Under the pieces are notes generated by a model that made no database searches, was not told where the DNA came from, and saw nothing but the letters and a program-made list of their open reading frames with translations. DNA of 64,000 nt from assembly GCA_002197995.1 (NCBI GenBank), contig NGZR01000003.1, forward strand, positions 4,464,001-4,528,000, in the 5' to 3' direction. This stretch comes from Gaeumannomyces sp. JS-464 (taxonomy: Eukaryota; Ascomycota; Sordariomycetes; Magnaporthales; Magnaporthaceae). This document shows, piece after piece, positions 1 to 12,927 of this stretch. The first letter of the stretch is position 1, and every line of letters starts with the position of its first letter. Both the position numbers and the translations under genes were made by a program.

Positions 1-406
1 AGCTCGCCAAAATGCGACCGGGATTACACTCCACCCAGTGATGTCCCGCATTTACGGGTCTTGATCACGCAAGAAAATGTCGAAGAAGAAAAGAGAAGGG
101 CCCGTGGAGCTGGTTCACCAACCATGGGAGGCGGCGTGGGGTATATCCAGGAAAATATCTCTCCGACGAAGAACAAAAATCGATAAGCAGGCAGGGGGAA
201 TAAACAACACCGAGGGAAAGAAACAGAATTTTCCCGAGCATGTTAACAGCGAAAAGCGACGGAGGAAGCGAAGCAGAAGGATGAGCGGGAAAACAAGATA
301 ACGACTGTCGCCAACCAAACGCGGAACGCCACACAAAAGAACGTTGGGTCCGAAAGCCCGATATGGCAATGGTTCAGGCTAACCATGGGCATGCTTCAAA
401 GATACG
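1..406. other. 3' flank of the DOCK gene, no gene seen
   Basis: This stretch lies downstream of the stop codon of the DOCK-family gene on the minus strand. It is relatively A-rich on the plus strand around 75-300. The short reading frames on both strands have no recognisable domain and no plausible splice partners. It most likely holds the 3' untranslated region and intergenic sequence. Confidence 0.6.
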
Positions 407-3400
407 TCACTCCTCGTTCACGCTCCCCATGGCTCCATGATGTTTGCTTCCCTTCCTCCCGATCTTCAGCATGCTGAACCGCTTGCGGACGCTGCCCATC
501 GACGTCAGGGGAGCGCCCGCTGCGGGGGAGCCATCACCGCCGTATTTATCGTCAGCCATGCGCGTGTCGGTGCTCTTGCGTCCGAAGCCAAGGCCAGTGC
601 CGATCCCGTCGCCCGTACCGGCGTTACTGGCCGTGCCCGAGAAGTCCCTCATCCAGTCACCGCTGTCCTTAGAGTCGGAGCTTTTGGATGGTGGCGGCGG
701 CCCGTTCGCGGTCACTGTGGTCGTGACCGAGTAGTTGCTCTTCTCGGCCGGGCTCGGTCGGAAGAAGCTCCTTCGGTTCGAGTTGTCTTTGCTGACCATA
801 CGGCTTGGGATGCTTAGCGCGTCAGTGCTGTCGCCGTTGATGGAAGTCGGGGAAAAGCCAGCCGCGGCTCCGTTGTGATGATGCTGGTAACCGCTGTCAC
901 CGTTGACTGCCGGAGCCATGACCTCTATTTGAGGGGTGGAGGGCAAAGGGGAGCTATCCTTCTCTTCCTCCGAGGAAGCTGAGACGTGCACCGCGGCCCT
1001 GGCGGAGAGAGACGGGCTTCACCGTAGACACTTCATTTTGACCCATGCTATTGGTGTAGGTGTGAGTATAAGGCGAAGAGCCCTGCGGGCGGCCAGCAGG
1101 CGACATCAATTGGTCCGTGGCAGATATTCTGGACCAGGTTGGCGACATGAGAGGGCTGCAATTGTCACGCGCCGGTTGCGGAGGCGTGAAGAAGGCGATC
1201 TCGGGCGCGTAAGTAGTCTCGAAGTCTGCGTGGAGAGCGTTTGTTAGCCACGTGTCACCGGCCAGATTTACAAATTCCCCCTATCTTTTTCGCTCACATT
1301 GTTGAAGATCCGCATAATGCCGGTTGAGAATCTCGTTCGAGCTCTTCTGGAAGGTCGCGAGGCATCGCTTCAGCATGATAGCGTGGTCGACCAACGCCAT
1401 CTTGATGGCGTTTTCCCGAGGATCCAGCGCTGGAGGCTGCTCGCCCTGCCCATCGTCCTCTCCTGCCCCGTTGCCATCCGCATTTTCCACTGCATCCGGG
1501 GTGATAAGCTGCCGGTAGCACACGACGCTGTTCTCCGAGTTTGGATTCACGGAGATGCTCACGGCGTCGACAAGCAGCTGCGCCAGCTCTTTGCTCGAGT
1601 CGCCGTCTGCAATGCGCTTCTCCACCCCAGTCATCTCCTGTGTCTTGCGCACTATGCGCTCGAGAGCCGTCTCCTTGGGCCCCAGACAGACCTCGTGGGT
1701 CTCGACAATCTCGCTCCTACGGAGAATCGTGGGGAAGGCCTCGGCGGTGACGTACACAACCTTCTCTGCGTAGTGCTCCGCCACAGGCCCTGTGGTGCCG
1801 CGCTTCGACGAAACGGAAAAGGACTGCGGTGAGCAGACACCAGGTATTCCCTGATCGCCTGAGGCACGCGCGCACGCTGGTAGACGTGGTGGTCGAGGTC
1901 TCGGTGGGGGCTAACGGCAGACACGATGAGGAACTGGCCCTCAACATCTTCCACCGCGCTCTCGGTAGCCATGATCTGCGCTGAGGGGTACTGCTCCTGC
2001 ATTCGGTCGGTGAAGGCAGATGGTCGCTCGTGCGGGCCGCCTTCGTAGATGAACTGCTTGTCACGTACGCTCAAGGGGAATCCCAGTCCGCGGAAGACGA
2101 CTCTGTAGTACTTAGGCACCAACCGGTCGCTCTTAGCGATAGTATCGTAGACGGTCGCCGTGGCCCGCTCCGTCCGCGCAAGCTTGGGGAAGTCAAAGAC
2201 GTTCGTCTCGTACTGGACCTGCAGCTCCTTGTACGCGGCGAGGGCGCTGCTCCACGCGGAGCCGTCCTCGAAGTGCTTGATCATCTCAAAGTATATCTTC
2301 TCCTTACGCTCAAAGTGCGACTGCGCAGGGAAGTCGGGATCCGTGAGTGCCTCCGCCGTCTTTGTTGGGTCCCATTCGTAGAGATCTGCGTGTAGGCGAA
2401 GCGCCAGCCCGGCTTCGGCGTGGTTCCTAGCATCCACCTGCAGCTGGGCCAGCTGGTGCACGTAATTAATGAAGATCTCCTCCTTTTGCATGTCCCGCAG
2501 GAACTCCATCAGGCGCAGGCGGTGGATGAGATGCGAGGCCTCGCCAGATCTGGATCCATCGTCGCTGTGAACGGCAACAAGGAGATCCAGAAACTCCTCG
2601 ACGGTGCCCATGAGCTCGCTGAGCGCAGCGAACAATGGGTCACCCTCGACCTGCGACAGCGGCTCGAACCTCTCGAGCAGCTCGCCGACGAAGAGCTTTT
2701 GCAGGATGCTCTCGGTGAGGGGCTTGGACTTGAGGTAAAGATCGAGGCAATCTATAATCTCGGCCTGGATTACCGACAGATCCTCGCTCAAAGCCCACTC
2801 GCTGACAATCATGGTCTGCAGGACCTCCACAGCCATACGACGGAGGCCTTCGTGTACGCTCAGACAGAGCTCGACAATCGGCCCCACGAGTGTCGGCACA
2901 TACTGCACTTGATAGCCACCCATCTTGCTCAGGCCGTAACGTGCGCGCTCTTCGGCGGTAGTTTCCCATCCGATAGCCTCCCACGTTCGGCGGAGAAGCT
3001 CGGCTCCCTGCTCCCTGACGTCGCCGGCAATCTTCCACACAGCGCGACGCTTCTGCTCTGGGAAAGTCTCGAGGGCGAGCGAGGGGCTGGCTACCAGTTT
3101 TAACAGCGTTGTGAAGAAGATTTTCCACAGTTCCGTGCCAAAGTTCTCGGCCTCGTCTGGTTCGGGAAGAAACGACTCGAGAAGGATGCCAGCCAAGTAT
3201 TCGAGGGTCCTCATGGTGGATTTGTGGTGAAAGATGTGGACGCTGAGCCAGTTAGGGGGAAAGGCCTCTCCTTGGAGAATGCTCATATGGACACTAAGAG
3301 TGCTCTCTAGAACAAGACTCAAGTCATCGTCACACAGCTCAAGCTGCATCCCACTTGGCGCGTTAGATAGAGCCGACAGGATGGCTGACAGCTCAATCAG

Positions 3401-6400
3401 AGACTCGTCGAAGCTGGCTGTCTCGGTGATCGGTCGGCTCGGAAATGGGTATTGCGTAGGGAAGAGGAGAGAGAGGCGTTGGTTCGATTTTCGTGGGGCA
3501 GCTTGGAGGGCCGCATATGACTGCAAGATCTTTGGGATATAGTCGGGGATCTCGGGCCCAAGATGCTCGACCTGGCTGGCAAGCACCGAGCAGCAGAGGC
3601 GAACCTGGTCCTTCCACTGGTCCGTCACCTCCTCGGGGATACCCCAGTGCGGCGCAATCCACCGGACGGTGTTGGCGCTTAGGACAGACCGCTGTTCGGG
3701 GTGTGAAAAGACCTCAAGTTTGGAGTAGTGAATGATGAGCACGAGCTTATAGAGAACCAGCTTGCCTTTGACCAGCGAGCAAGAGTCCATGAAATCGATG
3801 GCGATGTGCATGATCTCTTCCGTGGTCAGAAGGCCCGTCAGCTCGGGGAGCCACGTGTGAAAGTGCTGCACCGCCAGCGTCTGATTCCCAACGAACGCAG
3901 GCAGTGTGCTGCGCATCATGGAATCCAGCGCCTTGAATATGGCCTGCAGATGCCTTGTGAAGCCTGGGGTCGAGCCCGTGAGGCCAATGCCAGCCTCCTT
4001 GGCCTTTTGTTGGCCGCGGGCATGCGTGATGAACTTTAATATATGCCGAACTACCTTGAACGTTGCCCGGAGTTTCCTGGCCGTCTCGGGGTCGCCCGGT
4101 TTGTTCAGAAGCCTAGTGAAGGAGCGCACCAGGCAGGCAGTCGCGAAGGGGTAATTGAACCTGGTCTCTGCGTACTGGTCGACAAGCGGACCAAGGTTGA
4201 AACGCCGGTCGTGCACGATGTCGAGCACCCGAACAAGGGCGGTAAACACAAGGTCCTCGTGTTCATCGTTCCCGGAGAACTCTACTAGGATGGCAAAAAG
4301 GGCGTCGAGAACGTCGTTCAGAAGTTTGACAATCTCGATCTCGGGGACGAAAATGAGCTGCTTCAGGACGGTAGGAATGTCTTCCTTGGGGCCGTCCTTC
4401 CACCTGATCAAGCCGAGGATGATGCGGTCCTGGGAGAACTGAGTGCTGCACAAGTAGGTAGTGAGGCGCAGAACCGCCAGGGGACCCGTGAACTCGGTCT
4501 GTGAGGGCTTAGTGCTCCATTGCAGCGACAGATACCCGCCCTTAGCGCCTGCCATGGCTTGGCTGGGCTGCGCCGTTGCCGTGTTCTCGTCGTACTTGTA
4601 CAGCAGCAGCGAGTGCCCCCCGTCTCGGACAAAGGCCTGCTGATCCCAGAGAGGCATGTGCGCCACAGCAAACGGGGGATTCGGTATGTCGGCAGCGAAG
4701 ACGACCACGTGCGCCGTGGGAACGTCCTGCGGATCCAGCAGCAACCTGATGGTCTGGATCCAAGCGCCCCCTCGTTCGATGGCGACAGTCTTGAAGCTAC
4801 TGAGTCCCCCACTGTTGGAAGATGGGAAGATGCAGCTGTCGATCCGCGCGCCGTTCGGTTTCCGCACCTCAAGAGTAAGCTGCAGGTTGGTGGCGTGCAT
4901 AGAGCTAGGAAGGGAGCTGGCGCCGCCACCAAACTTGGAGAGTAATGTTTGCTTCGAAAGTGCGGCTGTATCGATCGTGATGTAGATGTCCGAGCGCGGC
5001 TTCGTAGGTGCCCCGAGAAGCCCATCTTGTTCGTTTTGCACACTCCCGAGAGCAGCGTCGGCGTTGACTTTATTAATGCGTCCGCATCCGGGTGGTTGAA
5101 CGACCTCAGAGTGACCTGCAGTCGTTCCGAGCCCCTCGATTTCTCCATGTTGTTGCTCTTCTTCTCGACGAGCTCGTGGATCAGCGACTCGAGATGACTG
5201 ACTCCCCCTAAAGGTGTGTTTTGCGATGCTGAAAAAACGCTTATGACATGCTCGACCTCCTCCTGCTGCTTCATGATAGCATTGAGCTTCATCACCCCAA
5301 CTCCAACGGTTCGATCGGCTGTTAGGAAGGATGGGCCGTCTTGCGATCCAATGGTTGTCTTGGAATTTGCGGTTCCGGGCGGTCCGTCTAAGCTCTCCCT
5401 TCCACCGGTCGACGGTCTCGGATCTTGCTGTTCGGCGAGGGGGTCAAGCCTGCTACCTCCCCTAGAAAAGGCAGATCTAGTGCTCTTCCCAGCCCACATC
5501 AGACTCCTCCGCATCGACTTGTTCCCGCTCGAAAGTGGGGGCTTCGCGTGATCTCTCCCGAATGACGGGAGCGAGTGGCTTCCAGGGCCGGAACGAGAGC
5601 TGGGCTTTCCCGCGGCAATCTGATGTGGGGCTCGAACCTTGACTATCAAGAGGAGCTCGGTCTCGGCGGCGGAGGGGACGTCGCCAATGTCTGCAGAGGA
5701 CAGATCCGCGAACAAGGCGCGGAGTTGGCTCGTTCTTGTGAGGCCACCGATGTCACCACCGGGTGGAACTTCGACGGTATAGTTTTCCGACAACCTCGTC
5801 AGCTCGCCGGCCGCGTCCTTCTGGGCCAGGTAGAAGACAAGGCTCGGGGCTTCAGTGGAGGAGCCCGCAAAGCCTTTGATGTCGACCAATAGGTGGTATA
5901 ATGCGGATGTCTCGGTCGGCGGCTGGGGGGCTTCATCGAGCATGCTCATCACCGACTGCAACTTTGTAATCTCAACGACGGAGTCGTCGCCAGTCAGGAC
6001 GCGGCCGCGCTCACGCGGATCGCGGACTATTACCTCGCCGCCGCACAGCTTGTTCACGCGGACGAGGTCCCATACCGTCTGCTCACGCAGGCGTCCATAT
6101 TCCCAGGTGGTGAGGACATTGTGTAGAAGCTGCTGACGCGAGAAGTTGAGTGTGGAGATAAGCTGGGAGAGGCGGTCCAGCTTGTGGTATTGCCGGGACA
6201 GTAGCAGACCGTGCAGGTTCGTGGAATGCCACTCGCGCAGACATGAGGCAATCTCGTCGATAAGAGGCTCGGAATCCGAGGTCGGGGTCTCATCGCCGAT
6301 TTTGAGCATCGGAACCGGTGCTGGGGGCTTGGGCGCGCCAGGCTCCCGCTTAGCTGGTATTGACAAACGGCCATCGGTGCCAGTACCGGTGCTGATGGTC

Positions 6401-6854
6401 TTTTTGCTTCTCGCATCGCCTTTGTCGAGGACGCCTATAGGGACCCCGGGTGCCCTAACCTTGTCCTTCTTCTTCTTGGTCTCTGAAGCATCGAGCCCGC
6501 CCTTTCCCGAGTCGCTCCCGAGAGAGATTGGTTCACCCGAGGCATCGACGCCCTCTTCGCTGGCGCCATCGTCGGTATCCTCGGACTCGCCCAGAAGCTC
6601 GCGTACCTCGACGCAGCTTCGGGGGAAGATGCCACTGAAGACGCGAGCCTCGAGGGTTTGGCCCTTGACAGAGGTCAGCCAGCAAGAAGACTGGGCGGTG
6701 CGACGAGGTATCCGCGAAGCCAGTTGCCATCCGGCGTCTCCTCTATTATGTAAAGCTCGTCTCCGATTTCGAGAGGAAGGTCGGCCGGGTTCGAGGGCGT
6801 AAAGGGATAGGTGGCAACCGCGAAGGCTATGCGGGGCAATGGGTGCCAGGGCAT
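407..6854 (-). CDS. DOCK-family guanine nucleotide exchange factor (SH3, DHR-1/C2, DHR-2)
   Basis: A roughly 2,125-residue fungal dedicator-of-cytokinesis protein. The family activates Rho-type GTPases (Rac/Cdc42) at membranes and controls polarity and actin. Translation is placed at the ATG at 6854, directly before an SH3 domain (about residues 8-75, with the DOCK-typical NPADLPLEIGDELYIIEE core). A DHR-1/C2 lipid-binding region lies at about 615-800 (SDIYITIDTAAL onward). The DHR-2 catalytic region spans about 1400-1855, with lobe B (YYRVVFRGLGFP) and a lobe C that ends in NEILNRHYADLQQ. One intron (1226-1297, GTGAGC...CAG) separates a Ser-rich, probably disordered tail. The frame breaks at four places: about 6677, 5011-5014, 1817-1820 and 997-999. 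Three need one extra base and one needs one base fewer; with these the exon sum is exactly 2,126 codons. I read these as homopolymer length errors, not as a pseudogene. Confidence 0.9.
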
Positions 6855-9800
6855 CGTGGCCGGTCGCCGGGCACGTACTCCGGCGTGCCCCGGTTCTTCG
6901 CAGGCGGCGACAGGGAGGACCCGAAGCCGGTCGTGCACGCGGGCGAGCTGGGCGGGTACGGCAGGAGACCGCGTGAGGCAAACAGGACTCTCGGCTTTGG
7001 CTGCGCGGCTCAGCCGTCGGGTTGCTCGAGGTTCGTGCGACGCGGTGGGCTCAGTTCAGAGTCGGGGTCGCAAACATGGTCGAACAAAGTCTGGCGGAAG
7101 CGTGAATGGAAGGTGAGCGTCGGCAGCTCAATGCACCACAGGGATCGATCCAGATCGCGCGTCAGGGATCGCCAGGATTGGCCGAGTCAATTTCGAAATC
7201 CTTCGCTGTCGTAGATCCCAAGCAATCGATAATTGTGGTAAGGAGTGTCCTTGATGGAGTGGCATACGGAAAATATTGGCGGAAGAGAGGGAAAAATTAC
7301 CAGCGCCGAACCTGATACCCAGCCAGCACGATCGTACCCCTGAGCTGGCGAGACAGCCACGGCAATAAAAAAAACGACCTGGGAGGTGGATGGCGGCGGT
7401 TGTGGTGTGGGTTGGGTGGGCGGGCGGTGGTTGTTAAAAGTGGGGCGGGCGTCGTCCTTGCGTTCCAGTTGGCTGTCGAGCCTTGTTTGGGAAAGGGATC
7501 GTCGCAGGAAAATCAACCCCTCTGCTCAGGAAGCAAGAAAACCCGTGATGGTCCTCCGCGCAATTTGCCGTCTTCGCTCCCAGAGACGGTCGTCGCCGTT
7601 CCTTGCAGGACTGTCAATTGCTTGCACGAAGGAATGCCAAGCACCGGAGACATCTCTTGCGAGTGCCCTGAATCCCAGGAACCCGAGTCAATGGTGCAGA
7701 CACTTCTTTGTCTTGTTCCCAGACTCCATGTGGTCTCTGGCAGCTAGCTTGGATACTCTCCATTTTGGATGCGCCCTGCGGGGACGAGCCGCTTCCACTT
7801 TCATCCTGCTCCCTGGGCCATGCTCCATTACTGACCGGGACCCCCATCTCGGCACCTGCGCACATGCCGCAGTCGTCCATAACGAGCATCTGGGGTCTGC
7901 ACAACTTTATGTTCTAGGCCTCTCCGCTTAGCAGAACTCGTTGCGCCGCCATAAACGGAGTGATGGCTTGATAGCGTCAACGAACCAAACACCCGCTATC
8001 ATCTGCTGGGGTCTGCCGGTATCTGTCGCCCTGTTGCACGGTATAAAGAACAGTAATGGTGCACGGTGAAGCACAGTGAATTCACTTTTGGCAGCGTGCC
8101 GGATTGGCACGTCTGTGCGACAGTTCCGACGCGAGCCACCATTGGGTCCGATAGGAGTCCCTTGTCACTGCACTGCACCATCGACGCGCTCGGATCTCGG
8201 GCCTCTATCTCCCCTGCCGAGTCGCCTCTAATATTACGTTTCCGGACAGCTCTGAGCACATTGCTGTGCAGTAGACTCAAATCGCGTTTCGTTCTCCATT
8301 TGGGAGGACAGACGCCCCGATATAGAGGGGGGAGAGCAGAGCACAGCTACCAGACCGCTCCTCTCCCGCAGTACCTGTCTGGGCCTGCAGGTTCATATTG
8401 TGCGCCATCCCAACGAGTCCAGCGCTGGGCAGCGTTGCATGGGTTATGGAGGTTCATGTTATGTTGAGTAGCTCCTAATACCCGCCTCGTGCTACTACAT
8501 ACGCCACCAGTTCGAAATTCCTCCCACCTCAACCAGGGACCTTGGCCGGGGGATAGCCATGTGCCACCCATCCCAAATCCGGGTCGGGTGAGATGGATGT
8601 CGATCATGCAGAATTCGGCTCGTTTCTCGAGTTCGGATCCTGTCCCAGTTGCAGCTGTATGGTTTTTTTCAATGTCATGTATCCCAAACGACGCTGCCAC
8701 CCCCGTCTGTTTCTCCCCACTCCTTCTCTGATTTTTCCTCCGAGAGCCCGTGTGCCCACCCGACTCGATCACCCGTCGCCGGCCCTTTTTGTCCGCCCCA
8801 CCGTATGTTCAATGTCCATAACGCCTAGAGACACGTGTCGCCGTTATGGTTCATAGCGTGCAGCATGCAGTCGCAGTTAAGTGGTTACTCCCAGAAGGGA
8901 GCAGAGTTAATGCAAGCAATCGACGGTTCGGGGCCAGTCTTCTTCAATGGCTTGCCCGGTTGCTAAATTCACATCCTTACCGTCACTCATTCAGGAAACG
9001 GCTCCGCCCAATCCCCTGGCAGGACTAGGGAGGGAAGGTTCTCGAACTTGAAAGACTCTATTGAAGTCAATGCGATGGGGAGAGCGAGACGGTACTAAGC
9101 GGTAAGCTTGTGCTGTGGCGAACGTTTGTGGCTGGTGGGAAGTCTGAGGGGACAAACTGTCTTGCCAGATTGGCCGAGTCTATCATCGGGCTGTCCGATT
9201 GTGCGCCCCGATTGGGCGAGACCAGACGACGGTCCGTGTTCCTGCATAATGGTGAACCAGGACCAGGAGTCAAGACCCCTGGATCCTGCGCCTGGGCCCG
9301 TGCTCTCGCAGGCTCTCGCAGCACCGGATTCAAGGTTCTAGGCCTCACGATCCAGCGTTAGATATCGGGGCGAAGGGTCCAACAACCAAGGTCATTGGTA
9401 CAACATACCAACCGAGCACACACCCATGGGTACCTAGCAACTTGGAAAAATGCGTGAACCTTGCAGGTGACAGCATGTGGCAGCCTGGACGAGGCGTGCA
9501 TGGGCGGGGACTCTGCGCTCGCCTCGATGGGCCGATGCAATGGCGTCACCAACAACTCCATGATGTCCACTGATAACCACAGTGACCCACCGCCCACCCG
9601 ACAGCACGACTCCCGCTCGCATTTCAGCGACGACGGGCCGTCGTGGCGAAAGGACCCGGTGTCTCAAACGGGATCCGCACGCATCCAGACAGGGAGGCGG
9701 TACCCGAACACGACAATCACTTTGACCTGGTATGCAACTGTACTTGCAGGTAAATTTTATACAGTCCAGCACCATCTACCCATGTGCTCGTTTCCAAAGA

Positions 9801-11810
9801 CAAGTAGTAGCCACACTCGGCGCCTTCCCACGATAAGGATATCTGCATGTCGTTTATGCGCCGGGCAAGGATACTGCTGAGGGGCAAGGCCTCGCGACAA
9901 AGCGTCAGGTCGGCCCGAGAAGAAGCACGCGCACGTCCATGACACGCTAAAGTGCGGGCTTGAAGCCAAAAATCATCTGCCGATATAATGATAACTGACA
10001 ACGGTAGTAAGCGTCACCTATTTTGAATTGATGCTTGATTCTAGAGATTCGATTTCCAGTCATCTCAAATCCTCGCAGGACAGGCTTGGCTTCCTTTATT
10101 TGCTTGTTCGGCTCTTCGCCCCATCAACACAGGATGGCTAACACCCGATAACTTGCCAGATGACCTATATAATCTCCACCATATTTAGCATTTTGACGAC
10201 AACACTTTCGGAAATATTTTAACTAACGTTGGTTTAGTGGCTTTGGGATTTCTCTGTGTACTTTGGGCAATCAAAAGGCCTGGACTATTTTCTCCGAAAA
10301 CCGGGAAACAATAAAAAAAACAGCAGGGTGTCAATGTGACAAACAGCGCCTGACAAAGCTGGAGGGTTTCTGGAACAAAACTCCGCGTTATCGGAGCAGG
10401 GCTGTCCCGCACGAGCACAACTTGCTCATCAAAGCGCTCAAGGTTATGTTAGGCGGCCCCCAGACGCGGCTTTTACCAGAGAGGCTCGGTCCGCGCCCGG
10501 ACCGAGTGGTGCCCGTGGCGGTTCGGCGCCGATTCTACCATGAAGACGGCTGTCCGCTGAGCCTCAACGACAACCCCCAACAGCCACGCCCGTGCCTGCG
10601 CAGCAACGACTCCCCGAACCTAAAACGCCGTGCAAGCGACATGCTGGGGACTGCTTCGCCGTCGCCAACTTGGCTTTCGTAGCCCTGGTGCCGCAGCGCC
10701 TCCGCCACGGCCCGGAAGCCGACCTGGTCGCCACGGCAAGCGATGAAAGACGGTGCTGCGGTGCTCAACCCTTTCGAAATCAAGGGCCATCAGGGATCGA
10801 TTTAAATGTTCCAGGAGTCGCGTTCGCGCATCAAAAACGAGCCGCAGAGTTAGGAAGGCATTCGGTGACGAATATAAATAGGGCTAGGGAAATCGGCGGC
10901 CGCGTGGCCCGTTAGTGAAGTAGTGTACATCAAGGTAGGTTGCCTTCATATCAAGGCTTTCGCGCAGCCTTCGTTCGATGGCCCCCTTCAATTTCCGCGC
11001 AAGTAAACCTAGGTAGGTAGTTATGTAGATACCTATTGTTGACGAGACTGGGTAGGTTCGAATGCTAGCGTTGCCCAGCAGGTCCAAAGTCGTAGGATGG
11101 AGCCCGGCCTTCTATCATTCGCTCGCTTCAATTCTGAAGATTCTGCAGAAACACGCACCTTGATAGACTCGCCAAGAAATAACGTCGAGCGGGGGAAATC
11201 CATTCCACAACCTATCCTCCTCACCGGCTGCTTTGAACGCCCATGTCGTTGTCGCTTATGATTCGTTCACCGCCGCGATCGCGCACCTTGATGGCCGATG
11301 GCGAGAACCTTGATGGCCTCGCAACCCCGTTTTTCCCCCTCGAAAAGCCCTCAGTCCGTCTCCCGAACGATCGATCCCTTCAATATTTTCAGAAAAGCGC
11401 GCAACCAGCTTCCTTGGCCCGGCGTTGGCGTTGGCGAGTGCAACATTACGACCTGGATGGCTTCGTTCTTGTCTAAGGCTAGCGCGAGTCCCTTGCCTCT
11501 AACAGGATGCCTCTAGGACCGAGGGAGCGGGGGGCCGGGGAGACGACTTCTTGGCATTGTTGACCTAGGCACGATGGCAGGCCGTCGTGATGACTTTGTG
11601 GGGGCTAGGTGAACAATGGGAAGGCCGACGGATGAAAACAAGAAAAAATGGGGTGGTGAGCTGTGATCTATGAATTGTGCTGCCGACTGGATTCTATCCT
11701 TAATCGGTGGTGGTTCCCTCTTGTTCAGGCTTCTACAAGTTGAGCCCCAAGGTCACTTCAACGTCAGAAACGTCTCGGAGCCAGAAGCAAGATCATCACC
11801 CCGCTTCACC
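6855..11810. other. Long gene-poor spacer between DOCK gene and zincophore-like gene
   Basis: About 5 kb between two outward-facing genes. It holds the promoter and 5' leader of the DOCK gene on the minus strand and the promoter of the downstream gene on the plus strand. I looked at all longer reading frames (for example 7386-7931 and 10263-10682, plus). None shows a conserved motif, signal peptide or convincing splice context. Short TAGGTA-type repeats occur at about 10934-11055. No tRNA, rRNA or transposase was recognised. Confidence 0.5.
10934..11055. repeat. Scattered TAGGTA/ACCTA tetranucleotide motifs
   Basis: Four short copies of AGGTAGGT-like or TACCTA-like sequence occur within about 120 bases: AAGGTAGGTTG, CTAGGTAGGTAG, GATACCTA and GGGTAGGTTCG. 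The same kind of motif recurs in other spacers of this window. It is a low-complexity, degenerate repeat and not a recognised mobile element. Confidence 0.5.
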
Positions 11811-12927
11811 ATGAAGACTTCCGGATCCATCCTCTTTGCTTCTCTGGCGGCCCTCACGGGCATCGCAACCGCACTGCCCCCGAGCCGTCTTCCGGGCCTG
11901 GACCGGCGCGCTGCCAACGACGGCGTGCGCATCGTCGCCGTGACCGTCCCCTCTGGCCCCGCGCAGCCGACCCCGCGGCGCTATACAACTGGCGCGAGGG
12001 CTCTGTGGACGAATACCCCATCCACGCGTCCTGCAACGGCACGGAGCGCGCCCAGCTCCGGCGCGCGCTGGACGAGACCATGGACCTGGCGCAGCACGCA
12101 CGCGACCACATCCTCCGGTTCGGCCGGTCTTCGAGCATCTACGAGCGGTACTTCGGCAACGCGTCCACGGGCGAGCCGATCGGGTGGCTCGAGAAACTGG
12201 CCTCGGGCGACAAGGGCGGCATGTGGTTCCGGTGCGACGACGTCGACGGCAACTGCCATCAGGCCGGTAAGCCTGTGCTTTTTCGAGACCCGGCCAGAAT
12301 GCCACAGATCTGATGATCGAGAATGCTGACACACACAACCTGTTGTGATCTGTCAGGCTGGGGCGGGCACTGGCGCGGCGCAAACGCCAGCTCTGAAACG
12401 GTGATTTGCCCGCTGTCGTACGAGACGCGCAAGCCCCTTGACGCGCTGTGCAGCTTCGGCTACACCGTAGCGTCAGGCAAGCTCAACCTGTATTGGGCCG
12501 CGGACCTGATGCACCGCATCTTCCACCTCGAGCCCATCGGCGAGGGCGCCGTCGAGCACTACGCCGATTCGCACGCCGAGTGCCTCGCTCTGGCGAGGTC
12601 CGACCCGTCCAAGGCGGCCCGCAACACCCATAGCTTGCAGTATTTTGCCTTGGAGGCTTACGCCTACGACATCGTCATGCCCGGCGAGGGTTGCCCCGGT
12701 CGGCGCTCGGGCTCTTCGTCCTCGGCCCCGGCCCCGGCACAGCCCCCGGCCACAACTACTGCTTCCGGGAGCCCGACCAAGACGAACACTGCAGGAGCGG
12801 TAAGTTGAGAGCTTTAACCGTAGGGAGGCGGTTAGAAAGGTCATATCCGTATCAGACGAACTTGCTGGCTGATAATATATGACAGGAATGCCACACTCAC
12901 AGCGATGGCGTGGTCCACTGCGTCTAG
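11811..12927 (+). CDS. Secreted Asp f 2 / Pra1-like zincophore-type protein (HRxxH family)
   Basis: A secreted protein of the Asp f 2/Pra1/Zps1 family. Known members bind zinc outside the cell and are induced by zinc starvation or alkaline pH. A signal peptide (MKTSGSILFASLAALTG) is followed by the family hallmarks PIHASCNGT, GWGGHWRGANA, a DLMHRIFH motif (HRxxH, the probable metal site) and a C-terminal Cys-His tail, ECHTHSDGVVHC. Exons are 11811-12266, 12357-12799 and 12886-12927, with GTAAGC and GTAAGT donors; the last exon encodes only the metal-binding tail. A frame change lies in the N-terminal region. Either one base is missing from the C run at 11957-11960, giving 313 residues, or an 80-nt intron with a poor GTCTTC donor (11887-11966) is removed, giving 286 residues. 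In Aspergillus fumigatus the homologue sits beside the zinc transporter gene zrfC. No such transporter is visible here. Confidence 0.88.

Noticed and set aside
7386..7931. 181-codon plus-strand reading frame in the long spacer after the DOCK gene
   Set aside because: No motif, no convincing start context, and overlapping open frames on the other strand; treated as random.
11030..11075. GGTTCGAAT, a possible tRNA T-loop
   Set aside because: No T stem, acceptor stem or D arm can be formed around it.
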